Below, piece by piece: positions 36,158-49,529 of a stretch of DNA of 64,000 bases; position 1 is the first letter of the stretch; each line of letters begins with the position of its first letter. The translations under genes were made by a program, and so were the position numbers. The notes under the pieces are model-generated. The model was not told the origin of the DNA and did no database searches. It saw nothing but the letters and a program-made list of their open reading frames with translations. The stretch lies in assembly GCA_023853785.1 (NCBI GenBank), contig JAJIRX010000650.1:1-64000 (forward strand), read 5' to 3'. Source of the DNA: Psilocybe azurescens (lineage: Eukaryota > Basidiomycota > Agaricomycetes > Agaricales > Agrocybaceae).

Positions 36158-37364
36158 CTAGATGGGTGGGCACTTTGCTCAGCTTCATCAGCTGTCTTTG
36201 GCAGGCTCCTTGGCTTTGTTTCATTTCTGAGAACACAGTCAGACTGTGTGGGATTACACAGTTCACTATCAGCTTTTAAATTGGGTATAATCAAGATCAA
36301 GCCTCTTAGAATAGATATCTACACCAATTTTGGTAGAATTTCTGTGGCTTGAGTACTGTACAGTGCCTACATTATATAATTTTTGTATCTGAATTTAATA
36401 TAAATATGTGGGAGTCAGGGATAGCTGAGCTCCTACCCTCATCCTTACCCATGATTCATGTGGGTGTGGGAAACCTATGCAATAGCCTACTGTCTTCTTC
36501 CTTACCACTATCTCTAATATACACTGTGCTGTTTATGGTCATTATTCAAGTCATCAAGATTATTAGTGGATTGATCATTCCTAAAATTTATGTAAAGCTT
36601 ATCAATAACATTTAGACTCTGTTAATTGAATAGTTTGTGAATGTGCTCAAAATTAATTATTATATTTACGCTTGTATATTGCTCTGATGCCTGATTGATG
36701 GCAAGATTTGAAGTCAGAGTGTTACATTTATATATATTGGACTGATATTTAAATACATAGAATCACAATTGATCTACTAATCATAATATCAAGTGGTGAA
36801 GCTATAATGGGCTAATATGGTGTATATAATATCAGCAACATAAAAAAGAATAAAAAATAGATAAATAAATTGGCTTACAGAAAAGGTTTTGAAAAATTAT
36901 GTTTTGAAATTTTGCAATATGATCATCAGATGGGCAATATTGTTCTATGATCCAGTCACCCTTTTGCATAGATGACAGATAAGCTGTTAACATTTGATCA
37001 ACTTGACTACATCTATCCTTGAGATAAATGTTCCAAGCTATCAAAAGTTGTGAGCACTATCTTTGCAGGTTGAAGTAATCCAAAATGAATGTTCAAGTGA
37101 GATGAGAATGGCTGAGACAAATAATGAGATATACAAACTGGAAAAACAAGGTAAATATATCCCAACCTGCAAAAGCATTTATAGATGGCTGTTAAAACAA
37201 CAATATTTCATTAATAATGAAGTTGTATAAATGCCAGTCAAGAGGCAAAATAAAATCTTACAGTGAATTGAGTACTGATGTTTGTTGTGCTATCTTGTGT
37301 CTATAAAATACAAGTAATATGAAATATTAAAACAAAATCAGAATGTATGTAGCAATAAAGTGAA
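36158..37364. other. No supportable gene
   Basis: AT-rich. One minus-strand frame (37044-36832, LKDRCSQVDQMLTAYLSS) has a protein-like composition but no recognised family. Degenerate units of the downstream tandem array may begin within it. Confidence 0.3.
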
Positions 37365-40300
37365 TACAACTTACAAGCTAAATAAAGTGTGATATGAATA
37401 TGTTAGAAATTGTAATTGAGTACAAATAATGAACATAGCTTACAATCTGAATATAAATTAAAGCAAATAATATCAGCAATTGCGATCAATGACAATTAGT
37501 GCATACAACTTACAGCCTGAATAAAAATTGATGCAGAAAATATCAGCAACTGCAATTAATCACAAACAGTGCACACAACTTACAGTCTGAATAAAAATTG
37601 ATGCAGATAATATCAGCAATTGCAATCAATTACAAACAATGCACACAACTTACAAACTAAATAAGAATTGATGTGGATAATATCAGCAATTGCAATCAAT
37701 CACAAACAGTGCACACAGCTTACAGCCTGATTAAAAATTGATGCAGATAATATCAGTAACTGCAATCAATCACAAACAGTGCACACAACTTACACGCTGA
37801 ATAAGAATTGATGCAGATAATATCAGAAACTGCAATCAATCACAACCAGTGGACACAACTTACAAACTGAATAAGAATTGATGCAGATAATATCAGTAAA
37901 TTGCAATCAATCACAAACAGTGCACACAACTTACAAACTGAATTAGAATTGATGCAGAGAATATCGGTAACTGCAATCAATCACAAATAGTGCACACAAC
38001 TTACATACTGAATCAGAATTGATGCAGATAATATCAGCAACTGCAATCAATCACAATCAGTGCACACAACTTACAGCCTGAATAGGAATTGATTCAGATA
38101 ATATCAGCAACTGCAATCAATTACAAACAATGCACACAACTTACAGCCTGAATAAGAATTGATGTAGATAATATCAGCAAATGCAATCAATCACAAACAG
38201 TGCACACAACTTACATCCTGAATTAGAATTGATACAGATAATATCAGCAATTGCAATCAATCACAAACAGTGCACACAATTTACATGCTGAATAAGAATT
38301 GATGCAGATAATATCAGCAATTGCAATCAATCACAAACAGTGCACACAACTAACATTCTGAATTAAAATTGATGCAGATAATATCAACAATTGCAATGAA
38401 TCACCAATAGTGCACACGACTTACAATCTGAATAAGAATTGATGTAGATAATATCAGCAATTGCAATCAATCACAAACAGTGCACACAACTTACAGCCTG
38501 ATTAAAAATTGATGCAGATAATATCAGTAACTGCAATCAATCTAAAACAGTGTACACAACTTACAGTCTGAAAAAATTGATGCAGATAATATCAGCAACT
38601 GCAATCAATCACAAACAGTGCACACAATTTACAGCCTGAATAAGAATTGATGTGGATAATATCAGCAATTGCAATCAATCACAAACAGTGCGCACAACTT
38701 ACACCCTGAATAAGAATTGATGCAAATAATATCAGCAACTGCAATCAATCGCAAAAAGTGCACACAACTTACAGCCTGAATAAGAATTGATGCAGATAAT
38801 ATCAGCAACTGCAATCAATCACAAACAGTGCACACAACTTACACGCTGAATAAGCATTGATGTAGACAATATCAGTAATTGCAATCAATCACAATTAGTG
38901 CACACAACTTACACGCTGAATAAGAATTGATGCAGATAATATCAACACCTGCAATCAATCACTAATAGTGCACACAACTTACAGCCTGAACAGGAATTGA
39001 TGCAAATAATATTAGCAACTGCAATCAATCACAAACAGTGCACACAACTTACATCCTGAATAAGAAATGATGTAGATAATATCAGCAATTGCAATCAATC
39101 ACAAACAGTGCACACCACTTACAAGCTGAATAAGAATTGATGCAGATAATATCAGTAATTGCAATCAATCACAAACAGTGCACACAACTTACAGCCTGAA
39201 TAAGAATTGATGCAGATAATATCAGCAATTGCAATCAATCACAAACAGTGCACATAACTTACAGCCTGAATAAAAAATGATGTAGATAATATCAGCAACT
39301 GCAATCAATCACAAATAATGCACACAACTTACACGGCTGAATAAGAATTGATGTCCCGATAATATCAGCAATTGCAATCAATCACAAATAGTGCACACAA
39401 CTTACATCCTGAATTAAAATTGATACAGATAATATCAGAAATTGCAATCAATCACAAACAGTGCACACAACTTACATGCTGAATAAGAGATGATTCAGAT
39501 AATATCAGCAATTGCAATCAATCACAAACAGTGCACACAACTTACAGCCTGAATAAAAAGTGATGTAGATAATATCAGCAATTGCAATCAATCACAAACA
39601 GTGCACACAACTTACACGCTGAATAAGAATTGATGCAGATAATATCAGCAATTGCAATCAATCACAAACAATGCACACAACTTACAGGCTGAATTACAAT
39701 TGATGCAGATAATATCAGCAAATGCAATCAATCACAAATAGTGCACACAACTTACACGCTGAATAAGAATTGATGCAGATAATATCAGAAACTGCAATCA
39801 ATCACAACCAGTGGACACAACTTACAAACTGAATAAGAATTGATGCAGATAATATCAGTAAATTGCAATCAATCACAAACAGTGCACACAACTTACAAAC
39901 TGAATTAGAATTGATGCAGAGAATATCAGCAACTGCAATCAATCACAAACAGTGCGCACAACTTACACCCTGAATAAGAAATGATGCAGATAATATCAGC
40001 AACTGCAATCAATCACAAACAGTGCACACAACTTACAGCCTGAATAAGAATTGATGCAGATAATATCAGCAACTGCAATCAATCACAAACAGCACACACA
40101 ACTTACATGCTGAATAAGAATTGATGCAGATAATATCAGAAACTGCAATCAATCACAAATAGTGCACACAACTTACAGCCTGAATAGAAATTGGTGCCGA
40201 TAATATCAGCAACTGCAATCAATCACAAAAAGTGCATACAACTTACAGCCTGAATGAAAAGTGATGTAGATAATATCAGCAATTGCAATCAATCACAAAC

Positions 40301-40860
40301 AGTGCACACAACTTACATCCTGAATTAAAATTGATGCAGATAATATCAACAATTGCAATCAATTGCAAACAGTGAACACAACTTACATACTGAATAAAAT
40401 TGATGCAGATAATATCAGCAATTGCAATCAATCACAAACAGTGCACACCACTTACAAACTGAATATAAATTAAAGCCAATAATATCAGCAACTGCAATCA
40501 ATCACAAACAGTGCACACAACTTACAGTCTGAATAAAAATTGATACAGATAATATCAGCGATTGCAATCAGTCGCAAACAGTGCACACAACTTACATGCT
40601 GAATATGAAATGATGCAGATAATATCAGTAATTGCAATCAATCACAAACAGTGCGTACACAACTTACAGCCTGAATTAGAATTAATGCAGATAATATCAG
40701 TAATTGCAATCAATCACAAATAGTGCACACAACTTACAGGCTGAATTACAATTAATGCAGATAATATCAGCAATTGCAATCAATCACATATAGTGCACAC
40801 AACTTACACGCTACATAAAAATTAATGCAGAAAATATCAGCAGTTGCAATTGAGCATGCA
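37365..40860. repeat. 70-bp minisatellite, about 50 copies
   Basis: The unit (plus strand) contains ACTTACAGCCTGAATAAG, AATTGATGCAGATAATATC, AGCAATTGCAATCAATCACA and AACAGTGCACACA. The spacing of ACTTACAG words is 70 bp (e.g. 40031 to 40101). Units differ at about 5-10 percent of positions, are more diverged at the edges, and a few have 1-3 bp indels. On the minus strand each unit carries GTAAGT and TTGATTGCAG. The array lies about 260 bases downstream of the end of the GTPase gene. Confidence 0.9.
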
Positions 40861-41121
40861 ATCATATCTCCACTAGTTGAATTCTTACATTATAATCCTT
40901 ATTACACTCTGTTAGCACATTATTCATGGTTTCAAATTTTGTGCTCACATGCTATCTATATGTCATTACCATATCCATGTCAAGTAAATGATTAATGCTT
41001 ACGTTCTAATTTAATGTCAGTCACTGTGCTTTTATAGTGCAGGAGCATATTCACATACATAAAAATTGTGTGGAAACCAAGAAATGGTCCAAAATATCAA
41101 ATCATCCTTTATATAAATTAG

Positions 41122-42358
41122 TCACTGAAATGATCTAGCATATCTTAAACAATATACCATGTTTGTTATATCTTGATTCACAATGCTAAAAACATAATAA
41201 GCAACTTTAAAATCTAACCAATTGATAATATACTTCTTTATTGCATATTCAATGCATATCTTTAAATTATTCTGCTGCACAGTAACAAACAGCATTTTGA
41301 GAGCAAGATCATCAATTGATGTTGCTGTTTGTTTGATTAACTCTTCAATTTGTTTCTGGTGATCACTTTCATTCTTATCAAGTCCTATTCATAGTGTTAA
41401 GTCTCTAAATTGATTTGGTGAATTATAAATCACTTACCCTCAAGCCGAACATAACCCTGTGGGGAAACTGATAGCTCCTAAGTGGCAGCTCAAACTTCTG
41501 CTGCAAAGTGTCCAAAGCATGCTTGGTATTCTGCTCTGGGGTATTGTTTCTGTTCCAAACCTGGCTGATAAGATCATCAAACTTCATGAAGATTGCCACA
41601 ACTGGCACTGGTTTTGTATAAGTTTTAATTACTATTCAAATTTTGTGACAAGCTTACCATTCCATTTGCGATTTTCATTGAAAAACTTAACTTCCAAGTC
41701 CAATAATGGGCGTGATACATCTGGGTCAAAACAAAACCTACACCCATTGTGATCTGAGGTGCTTCAAATAAAAGATTAGAAAAAATAAACACATACCATA
41801 TGATATGAATTTGATCATTGACTTCACGAGCCTTTGAACGCTCTTCAATGAAATCCATCACAGCCTTTAGTTCCTCCCTCACCCCCTGCCTCAAAACCAG
41901 GCGAGTCATGAAAGATGAACTTCGGGTTACTCTTAAATGTGAATGCTCGACGGACGTCATGGATTCCACGCTACAATGTCAAAAGTCAATCATTTTGTTG
42001 GTGGGAGATGCAAAAATTATGGAGGAATAGTACCCTCGAAGTCGGTTCAAGCTATAGACAAATAATAAGTGTCTGATATCTTTCGCGGGGCTAGGTAGCT
42101 CACCAGATTTTTACCGTCATCATAGATCGATGGCTCTTCAGTCGTGTTACATACCCGCTTTAACAGGGTTGTTTTGCCAGCGTTTGCCCTCCCGATAACA
42201 AGAATGCGGAAATGGGTGTATCTGGCGCGGAGTTTCGCGGCCTCTTTCCTTGATACTGTCCCAGTACTCGATGATCCAAATCCCAGAGATTTCTTCAGTC
42301 GATTACCCAATGCTTTGACTTTCGACCCTTTAGCAGGATTTTGAAGATTAGCGGACAT
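41122..42358 (-). CDS. P-loop GTPase, agaric G-domain family
   Basis: Six exons on minus: 42358-42104, 42051-42034, 41970-41797, 41737-41658, 41607-41438 and 41384-41122. All introns are GT-AG and 49-63 nt. G1 is GRANAGKTTLL, preceded by FRILVIG. G3 is HDSPGFEAGG. The G4 position is AIFMKFDDL, with Met where the usual motif has T/N. Exon 6 is helical (DKNESDHQKQIEELIKQT, then MLFVTVQQNNLKICIEYAI). A start further up (42433) is also open, but MSANLQNPAKG fits better by composition. The junctions give an uninterrupted product of about 320 aa, making this the best candidate for an intact gene in the window. Its role is unknown. Similar P-loop proteins are multi-copy in agarics. Confidence 0.7.
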
Positions 42359-42433
42359 CTCGATGGTGAGCGTATTGAAACAACAGTCCGGTTGGGAATC
42401 AAAGAGGGGCAGAGGGGCAATGTCATCGGTCAA

Positions 42434-43560
42434 CTTCTCATCCCACGGACTGCTGAGCAGCCGCGAACCAGAGGGTGCAGAGAGGGCTATTAATGGATGG
42501 CTGGGACTCGGGAAGGAAGCTGCATCTCATGACCAGTTGAGCGGCTGGGGAGGTCACAAGCCTTCCTTTCCAAATTTACAGCGAACGTTTCATGTCTCTG
42601 CATACCTGGTTCCAAATGAAGTAGAAGTCTGATCCTGACCGAGCCATCGCTGGTTCCCCTTAGATGCACTCAAGAAAGAATACAGCCAACCAGTCGGTCC
42701 CCCTCCCACCAGCCCTGATGACGAGCCCTGAGATTAAAATGACCACGAGATAACTGCCATCACTCAATACTTTCCGTCTCCCGTGGATATAATTAATTTA
42801 CACACAAAGAGACATCTATTCTCATCGTCGCTGTGTCTTATTCAATACACAGCTTCCCTCGTCATCATTCAATTGAGAATAATCCCCAAATACAAGGGTA
42901 GTTGATTCATAGTCAGTACCATGGGACTCTATGAGCGCGTAACTATAAAGACTAACAATCTAATGAACGACATACTATGCTGTATGGTATAGATACGCTA
43001 CAAATCAATCTAACGCTTCTCTGTCCACAGTAACACCCGGAAGATTGTATGTATTTGCTACTTTACTACCGTGGCTACCATTGAAAACGTGGTTAAACAG
43101 TCACGGTGTATGTCGAACCAATATAATAGGAGCAGAGAAGGTGATTCTCTTAGTATCGAAGATAAATATAGACGAGGGCGCGCATAGAGTCACAGAAGGT
43201 GGTTGAGCGCATAGGCAATGCCAAAGTAGCCCAGAACCTGTAGATAAGACTATGAACGGGTCTCGAACGAATACTGGGTTAGAAATTCATAGTAACTTCC
43301 TCGGGTTCGAAGCTATAGGGCAGTGTTCGCGGTATGGAGGCGATGAGAGAATAGGAGCATCAAATCCACATTTAGGTATTGAAATAACGCACAAAGTTTC
43401 GTAGATGGGAGAATAGATGCGATATTAATGTATCGGTAAATGTTCCATGAAGGTCACGAGTCGGCGGCAAAGGGAAGAGGAGCGTCATTGATACTGGAAT
43501 GGAATGATGGATCCTCAACGATTTTTCTCTGGGCGTGTTGCTACATCCCAAGTGACTTTG
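42434..43560. other. No supportable gene
   Basis: Upstream region of the GTPase and unassigned sequence. Open frames are short or shadows. Confidence 0.3.
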
Positions 43561-43599
43561 TGGCACCATTCCTGTCTTGAGAATCTATTGGGCTGACGA

Positions 43600-44107
43600 T
43601 ATACATGTTACCCGCAGCGACGACCATCTCATGCGCGGGAAGATAAAGCGCATGAGGGACCTTGAACGTAGCGACTGTAGAGGATGCAGCAGCAATGACG
43701 GCTATGCGACCGTAGAAGATACAGCAGTAGTAGTGGGGATCGTTGAGACAAGGGGGTTAACGCGTCGGTCGATGGGGAGACACGCAGAACACACTGAGCC
43801 TATGAAGGAGGTTCAAAAACAAAAGATGGGTACGTCTCATAGTCCTGACCGGCACTATCACATACCTTTCGCCTCGAATCGTCACTCTACTCTCCAAACG
43901 TAGACCAGATTCCAAAGGCAGTGAATGAACGGAACAGTCGATGTTGATATAGTCGGCCATCCGATAGTTTGCTCCCAATGTGAATAGCTTCACTGCGGGC
44001 GTGAGCTGTTGGAGACCAGCATAAATCAGTCGCCGACGTTTAGACAGCAAAGTTTCGATCGAACAGGTGAGGAATGAGGGCTTACTATCGAGAGAGTTGG
44101 GGTGCAT
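43600..44107 (-). CDS. Possible unrecognised spliced gene
   Basis: Minus strand: MHPNSLD is followed by an intron-like stretch (GTAAGC...CAACAG), then LTPAVKLFTLGANYRMADYI in a frame continuing to a donor-like GTATGT at about 43867. A later frame contains VVAAGNMYIVSP (about 43625-43590). The composition looks coding, but I cannot name it and the exon chain is uncertain. Confidence 0.25.
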
Positions 44108-46200
44108 CTTTCGTCTAATGGGAAATTTTCGACATTCAAAGATATTTCGCTTTTTTAATTAGATCACATCACCTACCTGGAACGCAACTGAAGTGCGAAG
44201 CTGCGATACTAGGCGAAAGGATGAGACGTTTTGTTAAAGCTATGTATGGCGACTGGACCGCAGCAGTACCATTCGAATGTGCCAGGCGAATGAGATAGTA
44301 TAAGACAAGTGGAGGTGGACAAGATCAAGACGAGCCTGTTATGAGCAGAGAAAGACGAGAACGTTGCCCGAGGACGAGGTTGATATCAGGTTGAAAATTG
44401 AAATGATGCACAGGGCGGAACAACAGCCGGAAGCTTTCGGATGTCCCACGGTTGGTTCATAATTGGCAGATCATCCACCACTCTCTTAATATAGCTCCTG
44501 AGCCGCGCAATCCCGGACATGCTGAGCGCTGAACCCGGACCGGTTATTTTTGCGTAGAAGGTGAGACATGCTCTGAATCTATACTTGTTTCATCCTTCCA
44601 ATAGCTCTGCGCTCATCTTGTCTACCCTTCAAGATGAATGCTGTCGGTCCAAAAACGAATTCTTGGGGCCTGGAGTTTCCAATGCAGGCGTTCGGTGAGA
44701 TTCTATTACCTCTTAGTGTGCATGATGCATGACCTTTTATGTAAATTCTCGTTTCTCTTTCCGTCGACAACGACTCCGAGAAAAAAAAGATCCGAAGCCT
44801 TATGTTGAACGACCTGGCGACAAGACACAACCGAATCCAGAGTCATAACCTCCACGGGACACTGTCATACCACCACTCGCTCTTCTTTCCGCCTTTTAGG
44901 CCATTCCCTGTATATCCCTTTCCCATCTTATCCACTGCTGCTGCGTCCCCTCATATTGGTCGTTGAAGTCGGGGAATCTTTGTTATTTGGTGTCCATCTC
45001 AACTCAGATCCCTTATTGATAGATGTTCAGTCGCAACTAGGAGTACCGGAAAAGGCAGGAGTGAGGACCAACGTGCGATGCAAGACTTCCAATGCCAATG
45101 TGAGTTTTTTTGACAGTATATCCTGAAGGCCCGCATCTTTTTTAACTTACTATCTTCCTCTTCGCCTAGCCTGCGCGCTTTAGATATACCGTTGTATGGG
45201 CGTTTGGCTGGAATCTATCGACCTGACGAAGCCGAATAACTAACATTCATCAACAAACCCCCACGTCCCAGTGGCTTATAACGATGGTTAGGGATCAGGT
45301 AAGCACGTAATCTATGCAAAATATCTCTTACCGATCTTCGCTTATCTACACATCTCAGACACGTCTTGGGGCTATAGTTTCCACGACGAGCGCCGGCGCC
45401 TATCTAGCACCTACCGACCTCACTCTCGGTCCTTCACCAACGTACTAACGCTCCCTGCGCCCCAATCAGAGAAAATAATTTGGCTAAACCCCTGGTGAGC
45501 ATTTCCATGAACTCTCTAAAACGTGTCTTAGCTGCATACCTCTGATTTTATGAGATAGGTCATGTCCTGCACATGCGTCGCGGAACACTCATGGGGCCGC
45601 GGTGAGCGATCTGAGAATGATATTGGTGCGTCATTGAATTACAATCAGCTAAGGCTTAAAGCGACATACAGCCAACTCGGAAACCACGCATATGGGGGTA
45701 CTGGCGTACTTTCTATAAGATAATTCCGAAGATTGGGAATATGGGAGAGCGATGGAAATCTCGTCGAGGGTGATTGCTTACCGTACACGAGCCTCATCAG
45801 CAAAACCCCAACAATAGTATTCCGAACATCCCAAGTCAATGGAGCGATAAATGCAGTGTGTATCTGGTACACTCGCTATAAACCGTTTGAAATTGTCGGT
45901 AGAAACTAACAAATGACATGGCGCATATTGACGTTCACATTAACTTGAGTAATTCGCTATTTCGTAGCACGTGTTGGAAAGTCATGTTAATATACAGCAA
46001 CGCAAGCTGGAAGATCCCCAAACCCGGCCGTTGGCGGAATGGACCGAGGGCTGAAAATCCTTCTGACACTACTAATACTAATAGAAGGACGAAATGAAGA
46101 CCAAAATATTTTTGTAAGGAATCATGACGTAAGATGAATGCCTCAAGGCCTCAAGCTGTTTTTCAGACCATGGCAGCACGCAGGATTTGGCGACCACAAG
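44108..46200. other. Unassigned sequence
   Basis: Mixed composition with several intron-like GTAAGT/TTTTTGACAG signals (45100-45560). A minus-strand frame at 45872-45645 contains APLTWDVRNTIVGVLLMRLV. These could be exons of a gene I do not recognise. No repeats stand out. Confidence 0.3.
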
Positions 46201-46204
46201 GTGA

Positions 46205-47450
46205 ATGATGAGAAACTTTTTTCAACTCTACCACTACCTTACAATGTATTCTTTGGGCTTAGACCAACGTGTCTCGAGAAAAGGGAGGGACATAGCTTCT
46301 ACAGAGGAGGATAGTACTTCCCAGAAACCGGAAGAAAACACCCAGCCACCTGTCAGCCAGCAAGGTTCGACCTTACCCCGGGCCCTCGTGTCCACATCCA
46401 AGGCTAAGCAAGAGCCTCAGATTCCTTTCATCCCTGAGGTTTTACCTTCTCAAGTAGAAGATATGCTCGGGGAGTGTCCAAGGTGAATAAATTGTTATCT
46501 CAAAGACCTCTAGCCTGAGACACGAATTAGGTTTCGCATCCTTCTCGTTGGAAAGGTGAGTATTTTGACTGCCTCAGTTGGCATACATAACCGTACTCAC
46601 AGCCAGATGTAGTCTGGTGTAGGAAATCCTCTCTCATCGCCGATATCTTCAATCTCGACAAGAAAAAGGTAAATATCATGCTTTACTCTCCGAAGGAAAT
46701 GCATTCATTTCATCTCAGCAGATTTATATCGCTCATGGCATGGCTGGAAACGCCGAAATCGAGTACGGATACACCTCACCAGAGAACCCCGTTTTATCTT
46801 GCACGATAGCAAAGGTTTTGAGCCAGGCTCTGGTGGCAATTGGACAAAGGTGCAAAACTTTTGAAGAAACGTCAAGAATCCGATTTGCTTTATAAAGTTC
46901 ATGCTATATGGTGGAGTCGCTAGCTCTACTTCTCCAGTAGATGCTTATTCCTGCTTTCTAAATTAGGCTCTGTATACAAACTCCACGGACAGGTGCTAGA
47001 CTATTGCAAACGGGTGACGAAAACCTCCTTCAACTTGCCCAGAAATGTAGCATTTTTATTCTAATTGTCATATTATTACTGATTTATAACTGTTTAGATT
47101 GCATTCCCGTCGTTATGGTGTTTACCAAATACGATATCCTCATCAACCAGTTTCACCAAAAAGACCCTGCGAATGCAGAGCAAGATGCATCTGACTATTT
47201 TGATGATAAAATCAAAGAATTTGGGGAGAACTTGAAGAGATTATCTATAGATCCGAAATCAATATCTCATGCAAAGGTATCGACGAGGGAGACTAATGCA
47301 AAAGGTTGGTATATGAGATATCACTTTCCTTCGTTTTCCGCCCATTGATGCCGCTTGAATCACAGAGATGTATATTCACCTGACAAATGTTACATGTAGC
47401 AAGCTACAGAATATTGAACATAGGTTGTAGGCCCGCCAAAAGGTCGAAGT
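46205..47450 (+). pseudogene. P-loop GTPase relative, frameshifted
   Basis: An N-terminal Ser/Pro/Glu-rich stretch ends VEDMLGECPR. A small exon FRILLVGK and an intron follow. Then SGVG and KSSLI blocks are out of phase at GGAAATCC (about 46620), IYIAHGMAGNAEIEYGYTSPENP comes next, and another shift leads to FILHDSKGFEPGSGG (G3 DxxG). A shift at AACTTTTGAAG (about 46858) leads to DLLYKVHAIW. CIQTPRTGARLLQTGDENLL and VVMVFTKYDILINQF (G4 TKYD) follow. The order G1-G3-G4 is complete. All three breaks are single-base losses in short homopolymers. It is a distinct subfamily from the gene at 41122. Confidence 0.65.
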
Positions 47451-47589
47451 GTCTATCAGGTACTGTCGAGTTATATGCGGTATACCCAAGATTGTGATCA
47501 TCTTATATTGTCCGCGAAGGATTTTAGAGTGATTTTGTTCTCCTTAAAAAATCTCAATATTGTACTAACGATTGGGAGTCAGAGTATTG

Positions 47590-49345
47590 GAAGAACCTCG
47601 GTGAAAATAGCGTCTTCGAAGGCCAAGTCCTAATAGATTGCATCCACCGGCAAAGACTGCGGTAAAGGCTTCGAGTTCCTCTTCGACTCCTCCGACGTGC
47701 GCGAGCGCTCCCCGGCGGCCTCATTAGCACGTCCGTAGGCGCGGACGGCCTGAGCGGCGACAACCCCGAGTCTCTGCACATCGAGAAGCTCAGGAAATAT
47801 CTCGTGTTGATGTGGCGCTTGCGCCTCTACTTGGACGTGCGCATTGCGCTAACAAACAATTTTGGGGGCACGCATATGAGAACACGCCGGCGATCTTCTC
47901 GTCTCGCGTTCCCCATATTTCCAAACCGAGCTCGCGGTGTGGCTGGATGCTAAACCATCTGCGAACGGGTCCGAACCCCCTTGCCCCCATTCACACCGGC
48001 GTCGCTGCACTTCACGCCCAGCTTCATATACACCGGCATGCCCATCTTCTCACATAGCTCGTACGACCTCTCCAGCGCCTTCGTCATCCTGCGGTCATCC
48101 CTCTACCCCTCGCTCTTAACGCTGCACGACGAAGTCCAGGCGCGCATTATTCAGGGGATGATACACGGGCTGTTCCACGCGTTCATCTCCCTCTCCGTGT
48201 ACGAGTCCCTAACCCAAGGTCAGTGGGGCACGGGCGGGTGCCGCGGCCTCTAGTGTGCGGCGCGGGTGTTGCATTTCGCGATGGAGGAAGACATGCGGAA
48301 CGCGTCCTGGAACGAGGCGCGCCGCGCGGGTTGGTGGGCATGTTCAGGGAGGGGTGATGCACCGCTGAGTACACGGCACTCACCCCGAAACTGCGGGACT
48401 CGCTGCTGTACGAGCTGGGGCTGGCGAAGCGCACGACACCTCGCAATGCGTTCGCGAAGCTGTGGGCGGCGGAGCATGCATTGCGCAAGATCGGGAGGAT
48501 GATTGAGCCGTGGGGGATGTTGTTAGGGAGATGCTGGGGCAGGGGAGGGCGGGCGTGGATGAGGTGCTTGTGCGGGAGAGCGAGCGGTATTTTGATGGGG
48601 TTAGGGGTGGAAGGGGTTGGGATAAAATGGGCAATGGTAGGGAGGAAGAGGAGGGGGAGGGGGAAGGAACGGAGATGGAGATCATGAGGTGGCAGGGCCA
48701 GGTTTGAGGCTAGGGAGCGCATCGAGTGGGCGATGACAGCTGTGCCCAGGGGGGTGGGGGAGCCCTGAGCGCCTGCACTGTATGCATTTTTAATTCTTTT
48801 GTAATGTCGTGTGCTAACACACACCTCTTTTTACTAAAAAAAAACCAGACATCGAAGGGCTGATAGACGACCTGCTCAGCCCGCCGTCCTTCACGTCCAA
48901 CAAAGGCCTCTCCCTGTCCTTCTCATCACATTCCCTGTCCTTCTACCTCCTGCCCCTCTGCACTCAAGCGCCAGACAAAACCCAACTACCACCACAACAA
49001 CAAAAACAACAGCCAAAAAACCATAATTATAGGCAGCATCACCATCTCTGACCGATGTCAAACCACCCGCACACGTCGAAGGTCGACGCGGCGAGCAGCA
49101 TGTGCGTGAGCATGTTGAGCCGGAATATCGTGTGTGCGTCTGTGAGTGAGGCTGAGACTGGGGGTGGGGGTTTGAGAAGCAGTAAGAGTAGTGCGACGTC
49201 GTCTGTACGCACCGGCCACGATAGGGATAGGGGCGGAGATGCGGAGCAGGATTCGCGGCATTCGCTGTTATCGCCGTCTAGCCGACCTAGTACCGGGTCG
49301 AGGATAGCGCTGAGTAGTGCTGCGAGCACGCACAGTGTGGCGAGT
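47590..49345 (+). pseudogene. BTB-domain protein, 5'-truncated copy 1
   Basis: Begins in the middle of the family at FEFLFDSSDVRERS (about 47670). It continues through LRKYLVLMWRLRLYLDVRIA and a scrambled BTB core, then FTPASLHFTPSFIYTGMPIF, LTLHDEVQARIIQGMIHGLF and, out of frame, the region matching the downstream half of copy 2. After an intron-like A-run a C-terminal exon has IDDLLSPPSF and a Ser-rich tail (SSKSSATSSVRTGHDRDR) to about 49345. Several frameshifts and an internal deletion mean it is not functional. It is inverted relative to copy 2 at 52014-54720. Confidence 0.65.
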
Positions 49346-49529
49346 GTGGCGATTGACGCCAGTGCGAGCACGATTTCTGCTGTGCAGCCTGGTGTGGGAG
49401 GGTGCGCGGCAGCGCGAATGACGATAACAGCAGCATGGAGAAGATGTCGCCTGGGAAGAGCATCGGGTCTGAAGTGCACGCTGCAAACGCCAACGCCAAC
49501 GCCGCTTCGAATACGTTTAGGAATGCGCC

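Noticed and set aside
37365..40860. Regular 70-bp array as a possible CRISPR
   Set aside because: The units are continuous with no unique spacers, there are no cas genes, and the context is eukaryotic. It is a minisatellite.
49039..49479. Hydrophobic minus-strand frame suggesting a membrane protein
   Set aside because: It lies antisense to the Ser-rich tail of the BTB copy, which has a clear counterpart in copy 2.
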